Position numbers and translations under genes: made by a program. Under the pieces are notes generated by a model. It saw only the letters and a list, made by a program, of their open reading frames with translations, searched no databases and was not told the origin of the DNA. From Candidatus Melainabacteria bacterium (GTDB taxonomy: Bacteria > Cyanobacteriota > Vampirovibrionia > Vampirovibrionales > JAJTHC01), in the NCBI GenBank assembly GCA_026389055.1, contig JAPLIO010000123.1, positions 1 to 7,428 on the forward strand: 7,428 nt of DNA. The letters run 5' to 3'. This document shows, piece by piece, positions 1-5,499 of this stretch. Each line of letters starts with the position of its first letter. The stretch's first letter is position 1.

Positions 1-136
1 AAATGGGTTGAAATAGGGGTAGGTTTTTACTTTTTTAGCGTTTTAGGTTGGTTTTTAGTAAAAAAGACCTTCTGCTCCCTCCCTGTATACCCTTATTCCG
101 TAACTTCATTTACCTAAATTAGCAGGTTAAAAACCA
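1..136. other. Intergenic region downstream of gpmA
   Basis: AT-rich stretch after the gpmA stop with several T and A runs. I see no ORF. Read on the minus strand, the transcript from gpmA meets only weak inverted repeats: GGTT-TTT-AACC just after the stop (about 124-134), and an A/T-rich fold near 51-70. There is no convincing GC-rich stem plus T-run, so where the operon terminates is not clear from this window. Confidence 0.4.
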
Positions 137-898
137 CTATACTGCGGATTTAGCTTTACCTTGGTTGGCAACCGCAGCGGCAGCGGCTGCAATGGCTTCT
201 TGGTCGCCCAAGTAGTAATGGCGGATAGGAGCTAGGGTGGCTTCATCCAATTCATAAACCAACGGCACGCCAGTAGGAATGTTCAGCTGATTAATTTCAT
301 CAGGCGTCATATTATCCAAATGCTTCACCAATGCCCGTAAACTGTTACCATGGGCAACAATCAGCACGTTTTTACCAGCCTTCACTTGCGGAGCAACCGT
401 GGTTTGCCAATAATCTACCACACGGGTAACGGTATCTGCCAAACTTTCGGTTACAGGCAATTGAGCATCCGTCAAGCCAGCATACCGAGGGTCATGCCCA
501 GGGTAGCGTTCGTCTGATTTTTCCAACGGCGGAGGGCTAACATCGTAGCTTCTACGCCAAATAAACACTTGCTCATCGCCATATTGGGCAGCAATTTCGG
601 CTTTGTTCATGCCTTGCAACGCCCCGTAGTGGCGTTCGTTCAATTTCCAGCTTTTTTCAATGGGCAACCAAAGCTGTTCAGAAGCTTCCAGCAAGAGGTT
701 TTGGGTTTTAATGGCTCGTTTTTGAAGCGATGTATACCCAATATCAAACCGAAACCCTTCGGCTTTTAGTAATTGCCCTGCTTGAGTGGCTTCATTGCAC
801 CCTTGTTCAGTCAAAGGAACGTCCATCCACCCTGTGAAGCGGTTTTCCAAATTCCACGCACTTTGCCCGTGCCGTACTAAAACCAATTTATAAACCAT
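137..898 (-). CDS. gpmA: 2,3-bisphosphoglycerate-dependent phosphoglycerate mutase
   Basis: Cytosolic glycolytic and gluconeogenic enzyme that interconverts 3- and 2-phosphoglycerate through a phosphohistidine intermediate. The 253-residue product matches the usual length of about 250. The histidine phosphatase signature LVRHGQSAWN lies at 7-16, with H10 the expected phosphorylated residue and R9 beside it. TSLQKRA is at 56-62, LNERHYGALQG at 86-96 (E88 as acid/base), the RR pair at 115-116, and the second catalytic histidine H183 in VAHGNSLR. IPTGVPLVYE and the Ala-rich tail ending VANQGKAK are typical of the cofactor-dependent type and rule out the unrelated GpmI. A Shine-Dalgarno-like AAAGGA (minus strand, 911-916) lies 12 nt before the ATG, a rather long spacing. 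It is the last gene of a probable three-gene operon, 52 nt after tmk. It has no metabolic link with the other two genes, so the grouping is probably for housekeeping expression. Confidence 0.98.
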   Translation of the reverse strand: MVYKLVLVRHGQSAWNLENRFTGWMDVPLTEQGCNEATQAGQLLKAEGFRFDIGYTSLQKRAIKTQNLLLEASEQLWLPIEKSWKLNERHYGALQGMNKAEIAAQYGDEQVFIWRRSYDVSPPPLEKSDERYPGHDPRYAGLTDAQLPVTESLADTVTRVVDYWQTTVAPQVKAGKNVLIVAHGNSLRALVKHLDNMTPDEINQLNIPTGVPLVYELDEATLAPIRHYYLGDQEAIAAAAAAVANQGKAKSAV

Positions 899-950
899 GA
901 TGTCAACAATTCCTTTATGATTAAAAAATAACGATGTAACTACTCAATAA

Positions 951-1625
951 CTATACCAAAGACAAAACGGTTTGCGTTAGAAACAAGGTTAATTGGGCTT
1001 GAACTTGTTGGGTAACTGCTGCCAATGGCTGGCTGGCATCTATCAACCGAAACCGAGTAGGCTCTGCCTGCTGAATAGCCAAAAAGCCTTCCCGCACTTT
1101 GGTTTGAAAACTTAAGCCTTCTTGTTCTAGCCTGTCTAACGCTCCTCTTGCTACCATTCTGCTGGCTAACACTTCTGGCGAAGCATCAAACAGTAACGTA
1201 CAATCAGGCACAACCCCTTGGCAAGCAATTTCATTCAACTGATGAATCATCTGCGTTGAAAGCCCCCTAGCACCGCCTTGGTAGGCCACAGAAGAATCTA
1301 TGAATCGATCACACAAAACGACTGCTCCTCGTTGCAGGGCGGGTATCACCACTTCCGCAACGTGCTGGGAACGGTCTGCCATGTAAAGTAGCAATTCTGT
1401 GGTGGGTGCCATGGGTGCAGTGCCAATTTCTGCCTCCGTGGGGGTTAATAATAGCCTTCGCAACGTTTGCCCAAGGGGTGTACCACCAGGGTTTCTGGTT
1501 TGTACCACTTCAAGGGTTGGGTACGTTGCCTTTAACCAATCCACCGCTTGCTGCCATTGCGTAGTTTTTCCACTACCATCCACCCCTTCAAAGGTAATCA
1601 ACTTTCCTGTATAAGCTTGAGCCAT
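951..1625 (-). CDS. tmk: Thymidylate kinase (dTMP kinase)
   Basis: Phosphorylates dTMP to dTDP with ATP in the cytosol, a step shared by the de novo and salvage routes to dTTP. The product is 224 residues, slightly longer than the common 205-215. The P-loop FEGVDGSGKTTQ is at 12-23 and lacks the arginine seen in eukaryotic-type enzymes. The DR motif CDRFIDSSVAYQG is at 105-117. A lid rich in basic residues spans about 157-182 (ARGALDRLEQEG, KVREGF). This arrangement fits the bacterial type II class, where catalytic arginines sit in the lid. One oddity is that the usual TREPGG motif reads TRNPGG (43-48), with Asn for Glu. The start is supported by AGAGGA seven nt upstream, which overlaps the stop codon of the preceding gene. 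That 11-nt junction argues for co-transcription and possibly coupled translation. Confidence 0.97.
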   Translation of the reverse strand: MAQAYTGKLITFEGVDGSGKTTQWQQAVDWLKATYPTLEVVQTRNPGGTPLGQTLRRLLLTPTEAEIGTAPMAPTTELLLYMADRSQHVAEVVIPALQRGAVVLCDRFIDSSVAYQGGARGLSTQMIHQLNEIACQGVVPDCTLLFDASPEVLASRMVARGALDRLEQEGLSFQTKVREGFLAIQQAEPTRFRLIDASQPLAAVTQQVQAQLTLFLTQTVLSLV

Positions 1626-1632
1626 CGGGTTA

Positions 1633-1638
1633 TCCTCT
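1633..1638 (-). promoter_or_regulatory. tmk ribosome binding site overlapping upstream stop
   Basis: On the minus strand AGAGGA precedes the tmk ATG by 7 nt and shares bases with the TAG stop of the prenyl synthase gene. It fixes the tmk start and makes termination-reinitiation coupling plausible. Confidence 0.7.
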
Positions 1639-2740
1639 AAGTTTGGCGGGTTTGATTGAACGCTAACAAGGCTTTTAACACTTCTTTAGCAGGGTGTTCA
1701 GGCAAAACGGCTAAGCTCTTTTCTGCTTGTTGCAGATAAGTATCTGCCAATTTCTGGGTGTCTTCCACGGCATTGGCTTTTAATACAGCCGTTTGAATAG
1801 CTACACATAAGGCTTCTTGCCTTGATAAAACATCCGTCGTTTCTTCTGCCAAAGCAGGGTTACAAAGCTGAAACAACGCTTCAATAGAACCTTTTAAGGC
1901 GGTTCGTTCTGCCAAGCTTAAACTATCTGATTCTAACGCCAGTAAAATAGGTGCATTCGCCAAGCCCTGTTTTAAATCGCTCAAGGCGGGCTTACCCAAC
2001 GTTTCGGAACTTTGGGTGTAATCTAGTAAATCATCAATCAGCTGAAACGCCACCCCGAACGATTCCCCGTACTGGCGTAAAGCCTGCACTACGGGTTCAT
2101 CGCACCCATGCAACACCCCGACGGATTCCATCGTGGCGGCAAACAGACTAGCGGTTTTTCCAAATGTTTTCCGATTATAATAGTCCCATGTTGTGGCTTC
2201 TAAGCTATAAGCGGCTTCGTTTTGTAGGGCTTCGCCATCGCACAAATACGCCAACACGTCTGAAAAAATACGAACAATGCGTAAATTGCCAATTTCTGCC
2301 AATGTTTGCGATGCTCTGGCTAGTAACCAATCGCCACTTAGAATAGAGAGTTTATTGCCAAACTGAAACCGAGTGGTGGCTTGCCCACGGCGTAAATCTG
2401 CGTCATCTAGCACATCATCATGCAAAAGCGTGGCTAGGTGAATCATTTCAGCCACTGCCGAAAGAGCAATAGATTTTTCAGGCAAGACGGCTTCCATCTC
2501 ATCTGCCAGTGGGGCTTGATGAGAAAAGCGGGTTTCCTGTAAGGCTTTAGCAGTTAATAACGCCATGGCTGGGCGAACCATTTTGCCTGAAACACCTAAG
2601 CTATAGCCCACGCTTTCCATTAAAGGTTTGGTTTGGGCTGGCATTAAATTAAGCAAATACTGACGGGTTGCCACCAATTCAGGGGAAACCAGTACCAATA
2701 AAGAGGCGATTGTGGCGGTAGGCATAGATGAATCAAACAT
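1637..2740 (-). CDS. Long-chain polyprenyl diphosphate synthase
   Basis: Trans-type prenyltransferase that extends an allylic diphosphate with isopentenyl diphosphate to make the long side chain of respiratory or other quinones. The substrate-binding SGKMVRP motif is at 51-57. The first Asp-rich motif DDVLD is at 108-112, followed by RRGQ at 117-120. The second, DDLLD, is at 236-240 and is followed by GKPALSDLKQG. Residues just before the first motif are small (A103, T104), as in octaprenyl and solanesyl synthases and unlike the bulky aromatic residues of C15-C20 enzymes, so a C30-C45 product is inferred. At 367 residues it is longer than the usual 320-330. The extra length is around 69-92 and 275-325, the latter helical-looking. 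The usual GKxTLP following the second motif is replaced by GLANAP. The ATG at 2738-2740 lacks a strong Shine-Dalgarno; M6 is an alternative start. IspB/HepT/SDS-like; the exact chain length cannot be read from sequence. Confidence 0.93.
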   Translation of the reverse strand: MFDSSMPTATIASLLVLVSPELVATRQYLLNLMPAQTKPLMESVGYSLGVSGKMVRPAMALLTAKALQETRFSHQAPLADEMEAVLPEKSIALSAVAEMIHLATLLHDDVLDDADLRRGQATTRFQFGNKLSILSGDWLLARASQTLAEIGNLRIVRIFSDVLAYLCDGEALQNEAAYSLEATTWDYYNRKTFGKTASLFAATMESVGVLHGCDEPVVQALRQYGESFGVAFQLIDDLLDYTQSSETLGKPALSDLKQGLANAPILLALESDSLSLAERTALKGSIEALFQLCNPALAEETTDVLSRQEALCVAIQTAVLKANAVEDTQKLADTYLQQAEKSLAVLPEHPAKEVLKALLAFNQTRQT

Positions 2741-2769
2741 CCCACTGTGGTAAAAAGAACTTTATTAGT

Positions 2770-2798
2770 ATTATGAGTTGCTGATACGTCTACGTCAA
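2770..2798 (-). promoter_or_regulatory. Sigma-70 promoter for the prenyl synthase-tmk-gpmA operon
   Basis: On the minus strand, TTGACG (2793-2798) and CATAAT (2770-2775) are separated by exactly 17 nt. Each hexamer matches the consensus at five of six positions. The predicted transcription start is near 2763, giving a leader of a little over 20 nt before the ATG at 2740. This is the strongest promoter-like sequence in the window. Confidence 0.7.
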
Positions 2799-2844
2799 AC
2801 GCTTGTTTGTTTTAAACTAATATCGTACTAACGTTACCTTCTAT

Positions 2845-2853
2845 TGATATAAG
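2845..2853 (+). promoter_or_regulatory. Possible extended -10 element for miaA
   Basis: TGATATAAG reads as TG-N-TATAAG, an extended -10 with five of six hexamer matches. No good -35 sits 16-18 nt upstream, which extended -10 promoters tolerate. The start would fall near 2860, leaving a leader of about 12 nt with only a weak GAG-type Shine-Dalgarno (2861-2863) before the miaA ATG. This is an inference from motif matching only. Confidence 0.35.
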
Positions 2854-2871
2854 CCACTATGAGATTTTTCA

Positions 2872-3831
2872 ATGCCTGATATTTTAACGCCAAAACCGCC
2901 ACAGTTATACGTTATTGTAGGGTCTACAGCTACAGGGAAAACCGCTTTATCTATTGCCTTAGCCAAGCAGTGTAACGCCAGCTTTATTCTTTCAGCGGAT
3001 TCTCAACTGGTTTACCAAGGGGTTGATATTGGCACTGCTAAACCCACCATTGAAGAACAGGCAGGCATTCCGCATTTTGGGATAGATATAGTACCGCCCA
3101 CCAACCTATTTAGCACCGTACAATACCAGCAATATGCTTTACCCTTACTAAAAGAAGCCTTTGAACAAGGAAAATCCGTCGTTATAGCAGGGGGAACGGG
3201 GTTTTATTTACAGGGGTTATTACAACCTTACCAACTACCTAGCGTACCACCGAACCCAACCTTTAGAGAAGCCCTTACCCCCATTGCCAGCGAAACCTTG
3301 CACGCCCAACTACTAGCAAAAGACCCCCAAAGGGCTAGCCAATTGGAACCGCAAGATAAAAACAGAATTATTCGGGCATTAGAAATTATTGAAGCCACCA
3401 ACGCACCCGTTTCCGACGCTTGGCAGCCTTCGTTGCTGACACAGCATTTACCGCCCCAACAACAACCCATCATTCACTGGGTTGGGCTACAGCCAGCAGA
3501 TAAATTAGTCCATTGGCAAAAAATGGAAGCCAGAGTAGATGCCATGCTGGAACAAGGCTGGCTACAAGAAGTGGCAACATTAGTAGAACACTATGGGGTA
3601 GACTGCCCTGTTTTGCAAGCCGCTATTGGGTACCCTGAATTAGTGGGCGTTTTACAACAGAAATGGCTACTAGCAGAAGCAAAGGCAACCATTAATATTC
3701 GAGTTAGGCAATACGCCCGAAGGCAACGCACTTGGTTTAAGCGAAATACGGCTATTGATTGGCTTCCAGCTGATTGTCTAGCAGAAAAAACCGAGAAACT
3801 ACTAACCCTAATTATAAAAAAATCACAGTAG
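2872..3831 (+). CDS. miaA: tRNA dimethylallyltransferase
   Basis: Transfers the dimethylallyl group from DMAPP to N6 of adenosine 37 in tRNAs that read codons starting with U. The 319-residue length is typical. The P-loop GSTATGKT is at 17-24. SADSQLVYQGVDIGTAKP at 41-58 carries the expected catalytic D43; the family usually has SADSRQ(V/L)Y, so the order here is slightly different. GGTGFYL at 107-113 and QDKNRIIRALE at 161-171 follow, then AIGYPEL at 251-257 (commonly GYKE). RQYARRQRTWFKRN at 279-292 is the conserved C-terminal RNA-binding/catalytic signature. The gene diverges from the prenyl synthase operon across 131 nt. Its end is overlapped by a doubtful antisense small ORF, and its transcript probably ends at the hairpin at 4010-4050, leaving a 3' UTR of about 180 nt. 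No hfq or mutL neighbour is visible. Confidence 0.97.
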   Translation: MPDILTPKPPQLYVIVGSTATGKTALSIALAKQCNASFILSADSQLVYQGVDIGTAKPTIEEQAGIPHFGIDIVPPTNLFSTVQYQQYALPLLKEAFEQGKSVVIAGGTGFYLQGLLQPYQLPSVPPNPTFREALTPIASETLHAQLLAKDPQRASQLEPQDKNRIIRALEIIEATNAPVSDAWQPSLLTQHLPPQQQPIIHWVGLQPADKLVHWQKMEARVDAMLEQGWLQEVATLVEHYGVDCPVLQAAIGYPELVGVLQQKWLLAEAKATINIRVRQYARRQRTWFKRNTAIDWLPADCLAEKTEKLLTLIIKKSQ

Positions 3832-3985
3832 TTTGACGTTTGTGTGAAATAAACGCTTGCCAAAAGTCGTTTTCGTTGTAGAGTAATAAAGGGTTAAGAG
3901 ATGCAAGTGTGTTCATCACCCGCATCAACTGCTTAGCCTGTTGTGAAACCAAGATAGTTTCTTTTGTTAGAATGCTATTTTGCAC
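3812..3985 (-). CDS. Doubtful 57-residue ORF antisense to the miaA 3' end
   Basis: Minus-strand ORF from GTG (3983-3985) to TAA (3812-3814), with an in-frame TGA immediately before the GTG. The product contains KETILVSQQAKQLMRVMNTL followed by a segment with NENDFWQAFISHKRQ. It reads like an amphipathic helix and then a mixed stretch, and is less biased than the usual shadow ORFs. The Shine-Dalgarno is poor: GGAAG sits only 3 nt from the GTG, and an internal ATG at 3923-3925 would leave 37 residues. It lies downstream of the RelE-like gene on the same strand, but beyond a probable terminator. Its last 20 nt overlap miaA. I do not recognise it. It could be a small protein, a decayed gene end or chance. 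Confidence 0.2.
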   Translation of the reverse strand: MQNSILTKETILVSQQAKQLMRVMNTLASLNPLLLYNENDFWQAFISHKRQTTVIFL

Positions 3986-4137
3986 TCACTTCCAACCTAC
4001 AGAAAAGTCAAAGCTCCTGAGTAATTTTCTTTACGAAGGGGCCTTTTTTTATGGTTCACTCATTCAACCATAAGTCTTTGAACATTGCAAGTACTTTTTT
4101 AACAAAAACTAAAAAACTGTATAAAACCAACGGTAAC
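3832..4137. other. 306-nt gap between miaA and the RelE-like gene
   Basis: Just after the miaA stop there is a weak hairpin (CGTTT at 3837-3841 with AAACG at 3851-3855). Most of 3832-3985 is occupied by the doubtful minus-strand small ORF. The terminator at 4010-4050 follows. From 4051 to 4137 the DNA is AT-rich with no supported feature. The roughly 180 nt between the miaA stop and the terminator could be a 3' UTR or hold a small RNA, but I see no good plus-strand promoter for one. Confidence 0.4.
4010..4050. terminator. Intrinsic terminator, probably bidirectional
   Basis: AAAGCTCCT (4010-4018) can pair with AGGGGCCTTT (4037-4046), giving about nine pairs with one bulged C and one G-U pair. 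The loop is about 18 nt. On the plus strand the stem runs into seven T (4044-4050), as expected for the end of the miaA transcript. On the minus strand it is followed by TTTGACTTTTCT, so it may also stop transcription from the RelE-like gene. The long loop and bulge make it imperfect, but the GC-rich base, T tract and position between convergent genes agree. Confidence 0.6.
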
Positions 4138-4401
4138 TTATCTACGAAAAGGTTGTACGTCAATTACAATCACTTCTTTTTTCATGTTTTCAACCAAATA
4201 CATCACCATCCCTACAGTGGTTCGGTAACGGTAAGCATCATGCTTACCACGTGTTGATAGAAACGTAATTTCTGACCGATCTTCGGTCGGATCCATCGCG
4301 ATATCTGCTAAAGCCGTTTTAAATAAAAGTCTTTCATTAACTTTTACTTTTCGTAAGACCATTTTGGCTTGAGATGTAATGGTAATCATAAATTTTGACA
4401 T
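4138..4401 (-). CDS. RelE/ParE-superfamily-like small protein
   Basis: This 87-residue product has the size and layout of the RelE/ParE toxin fold. A short first strand (FMITITSQA, 4-12) is followed by two helices (about 13-37), then beta strands. The AYRYRTTVGMVMYLVE segment (56-71) and VIVIDVQPFRR at the C terminus resemble the family pattern in which the second-last strands read YRxR..YRxxY.. and the last carries basic residues. RelE toxins cleave ribosome-bound mRNA and ParE toxins poison gyrase; which, if either, applies here is unknown. R57, R59 and the terminal R86-R87 are possible active-site bases. No antitoxin ORF of normal size lies in the 187 nt upstream, and the next downstream ORF is doubtful, so it would be an orphan. 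The start is supported by GCGGA about 8 nt upstream; M5 is an alternative. Fold assignment is by eye and moderate. Confidence 0.6.
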   Translation of the reverse strand: MSKFMITITSQAKMVLRKVKVNERLLFKTALADIAMDPTEDRSEITFLSTRGKHDAYRYRTTVGMVMYLVENMKKEVIVIDVQPFRR

Positions 4402-4588
4402 TTAATTTATCCGCTTAAATCCATTGGTTTTAATTTTCAATAACTAAAAATTATCAGTGATCACCATAAACAAAAAATGCTATCAACTCGCCTGTACTCC
4501 ACCTAAAGGAAGCAGACTTCAGAAGTTTATCATACAACCGACTTTAATATTATACCAGCTTTCAAGCAATAATTAAAAGGAACTGCCC
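4402..4588. promoter_or_regulatory. Divergent promoter region with GTGATCAC palindrome
   Basis: This spacer separates the RelE-like gene (minus) from the TIM-barrel gene (plus). On the minus strand a perfect extended -10, TGGTATAAT, lies at 4549-4557, and a second possible -10, GATAAT, lies at 4450-4455. Immediately upstream of the latter is the 8-bp palindrome GTGATCAC (4457-4464), flanked by TTAT and ATAA, which would suit an operator. For the plus strand, TATTAT around 4548-4553 is a possible -10, and AAAAGGAA (4575-4582) is a clear Shine-Dalgarno for the TIM-barrel gene. ORFs in the spacer are all very short, so it holds no recognisable antitoxin. Confidence 0.35.
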
Positions 4589-5410
4589 ATGCTAGAACAA
4601 ATTTTCATTGCACCTAAACAAAATACATTAGAAGATAGTATTGCTTTTGCCCAAAAGCACCAACTAGGGCTTGAGCTACCTAACTTTATGTACCCTAATG
4701 TATTGATGAACAGGCATGAAGAAATTAAAAAATATCAGCAAGCACTTTCTGGCTTTAAACTACCCGTTACCATGCACGGCCCTGTGTTTGATGTAAACCC
4801 TGTTAGCCTAGACCCTGAACTGGGCGAACTGTCTCGGCAACGCTATGAACAAGCCATTGAATGTGCTTTGGCATTAAATACTCGGTTTTTGGTCTTTCAT
4901 ACCCAATGGACGCCTATTTATCAAGTAGCAGATTGTTATCAACCTTGGCTTGAAGGCACTATTAGCTTTTTTCAAAACATTATTCAACGCTATGTGCAGG
5001 ATACTTCTCTCACGTTAGTGCTGGAAAACTTCCTAGACCCCGCCCCTAATATCTTGAACGACTTGGTTTCAGGCATTGATTCCCCACACCTGCAAGCATG
5101 CTTGGATATTGGGCATGTCAACTTATTCTCCAAGATTTCCCCGACCGATTGGCTTGATAGCCTAGGCACTAATTTAGCCTATATTCACGCCCATAACAAT
5201 TGGGGACGCTTAGACGACCATTCCCCCCTACAAGAAGGGAATTTGGATATGGAAGGCTTCCTCATGCACGCCAGCCTTTCTCCCCACCGCCAGCAGCTGG
5301 TAATAGAAGTTTTAACGTTGGCAGGCATTAGCCAAAGCTTACCCATTTTAGAGCCTTATTTACAGCAACGCCAAACGGTTCTCAGTACCGCAGGGCATTA
5401 CTTGTTGTAA
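4589..5410 (+). CDS. Xylose-isomerase-like TIM-barrel protein (sugar phosphate isomerase/epimerase family)
   Basis: A 273-residue cytosolic protein without signal peptide, with the pattern of the AP endonuclease family 2/xylose-isomerase-like TIM barrel. Candidate metal and catalytic residues appear in the order expected for the family. These are E29 in LGLELPN, H63 in VTMHGPVF, H104 in FLVFHTQW, E146 in LVLENF, D173 and H176 in CLDIGHVNLF, H200/H202 in YIHAHNNWG, D210-H211, and E240 in LVIEVL. Such proteins bind divalent metal ions and act as sugar or keto-acid isomerases, epimerases or endonuclease IV. The spacing LENF...LDIGH...HAHNNWG...DDH favours an isomerase/epimerase over endonuclease IV, but the substrate cannot be inferred. 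A strong Shine-Dalgarno AAGGAA lies about 6 nt before the ATG. It stands alone, convergent with pyk, so the neighbours give no clue to a pathway. Confidence 0.85.
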   Translation: MLEQIFIAPKQNTLEDSIAFAQKHQLGLELPNFMYPNVLMNRHEEIKKYQQALSGFKLPVTMHGPVFDVNPVSLDPELGELSRQRYEQAIECALALNTRFLVFHTQWTPIYQVADCYQPWLEGTISFFQNIIQRYVQDTSLTLVLENFLDPAPNILNDLVSGIDSPHLQACLDIGHVNLFSKISPTDWLDSLGTNLAYIHAHNNWGRLDDHSPLQEGNLDMEGFLMHASLSPHRQQLVIEVLTLAGISQSLPILEPYLQQRQTVLSTAGHYLL

Positions 5411-5427
5411 TACATTTGAAGCCACGG

Positions 5428-5444
5428 AAAAAGCTCCATTGAGC
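5428..5444 (-). terminator. Possible weak terminator of pyk
   Basis: On the minus strand GCTC-AATG-GAGC is followed directly by TTTTT, 56 nt after the pyk stop. The stem is only four GC-rich pairs, so this is a weak candidate. No better terminator is visible between pyk and the convergent TIM-barrel gene. Confidence 0.35.
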
Positions 5445-5499
5445 GTGCTAATTTCGTTACTGCGGTACTCATTTCGGTTATTTACTAGGTGTAAACGCC

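Noticed and set aside
1399..1614. 71-codon plus-strand ORF antisense to tmk
   Set aside because: Opposite the P-loop and TRNPGG region of a clear tmk gene; a shadow.
3591..3863. 90-codon minus-strand ORF over the miaA 3' end
   Set aside because: Mostly antisense to the conserved miaA C-terminal motifs; Cys/Ser-rich shadow translation in a frame different from the 57-codon ORF listed above.
3958..4050. Independent small RNA gene ending at the terminator
   Set aside because: The only promoter-like pair (TTGTGA and TAGAAT) has a spacer of about 21 nt, too long for a sigma-70 promoter, so there is no support beyond the terminator.
4051..4257. 68-codon plus-strand ORF starting in the terminator T-run
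   Set aside because: No ribosome binding site, AT-driven composition, and more than half is antisense to the RelE-like gene.
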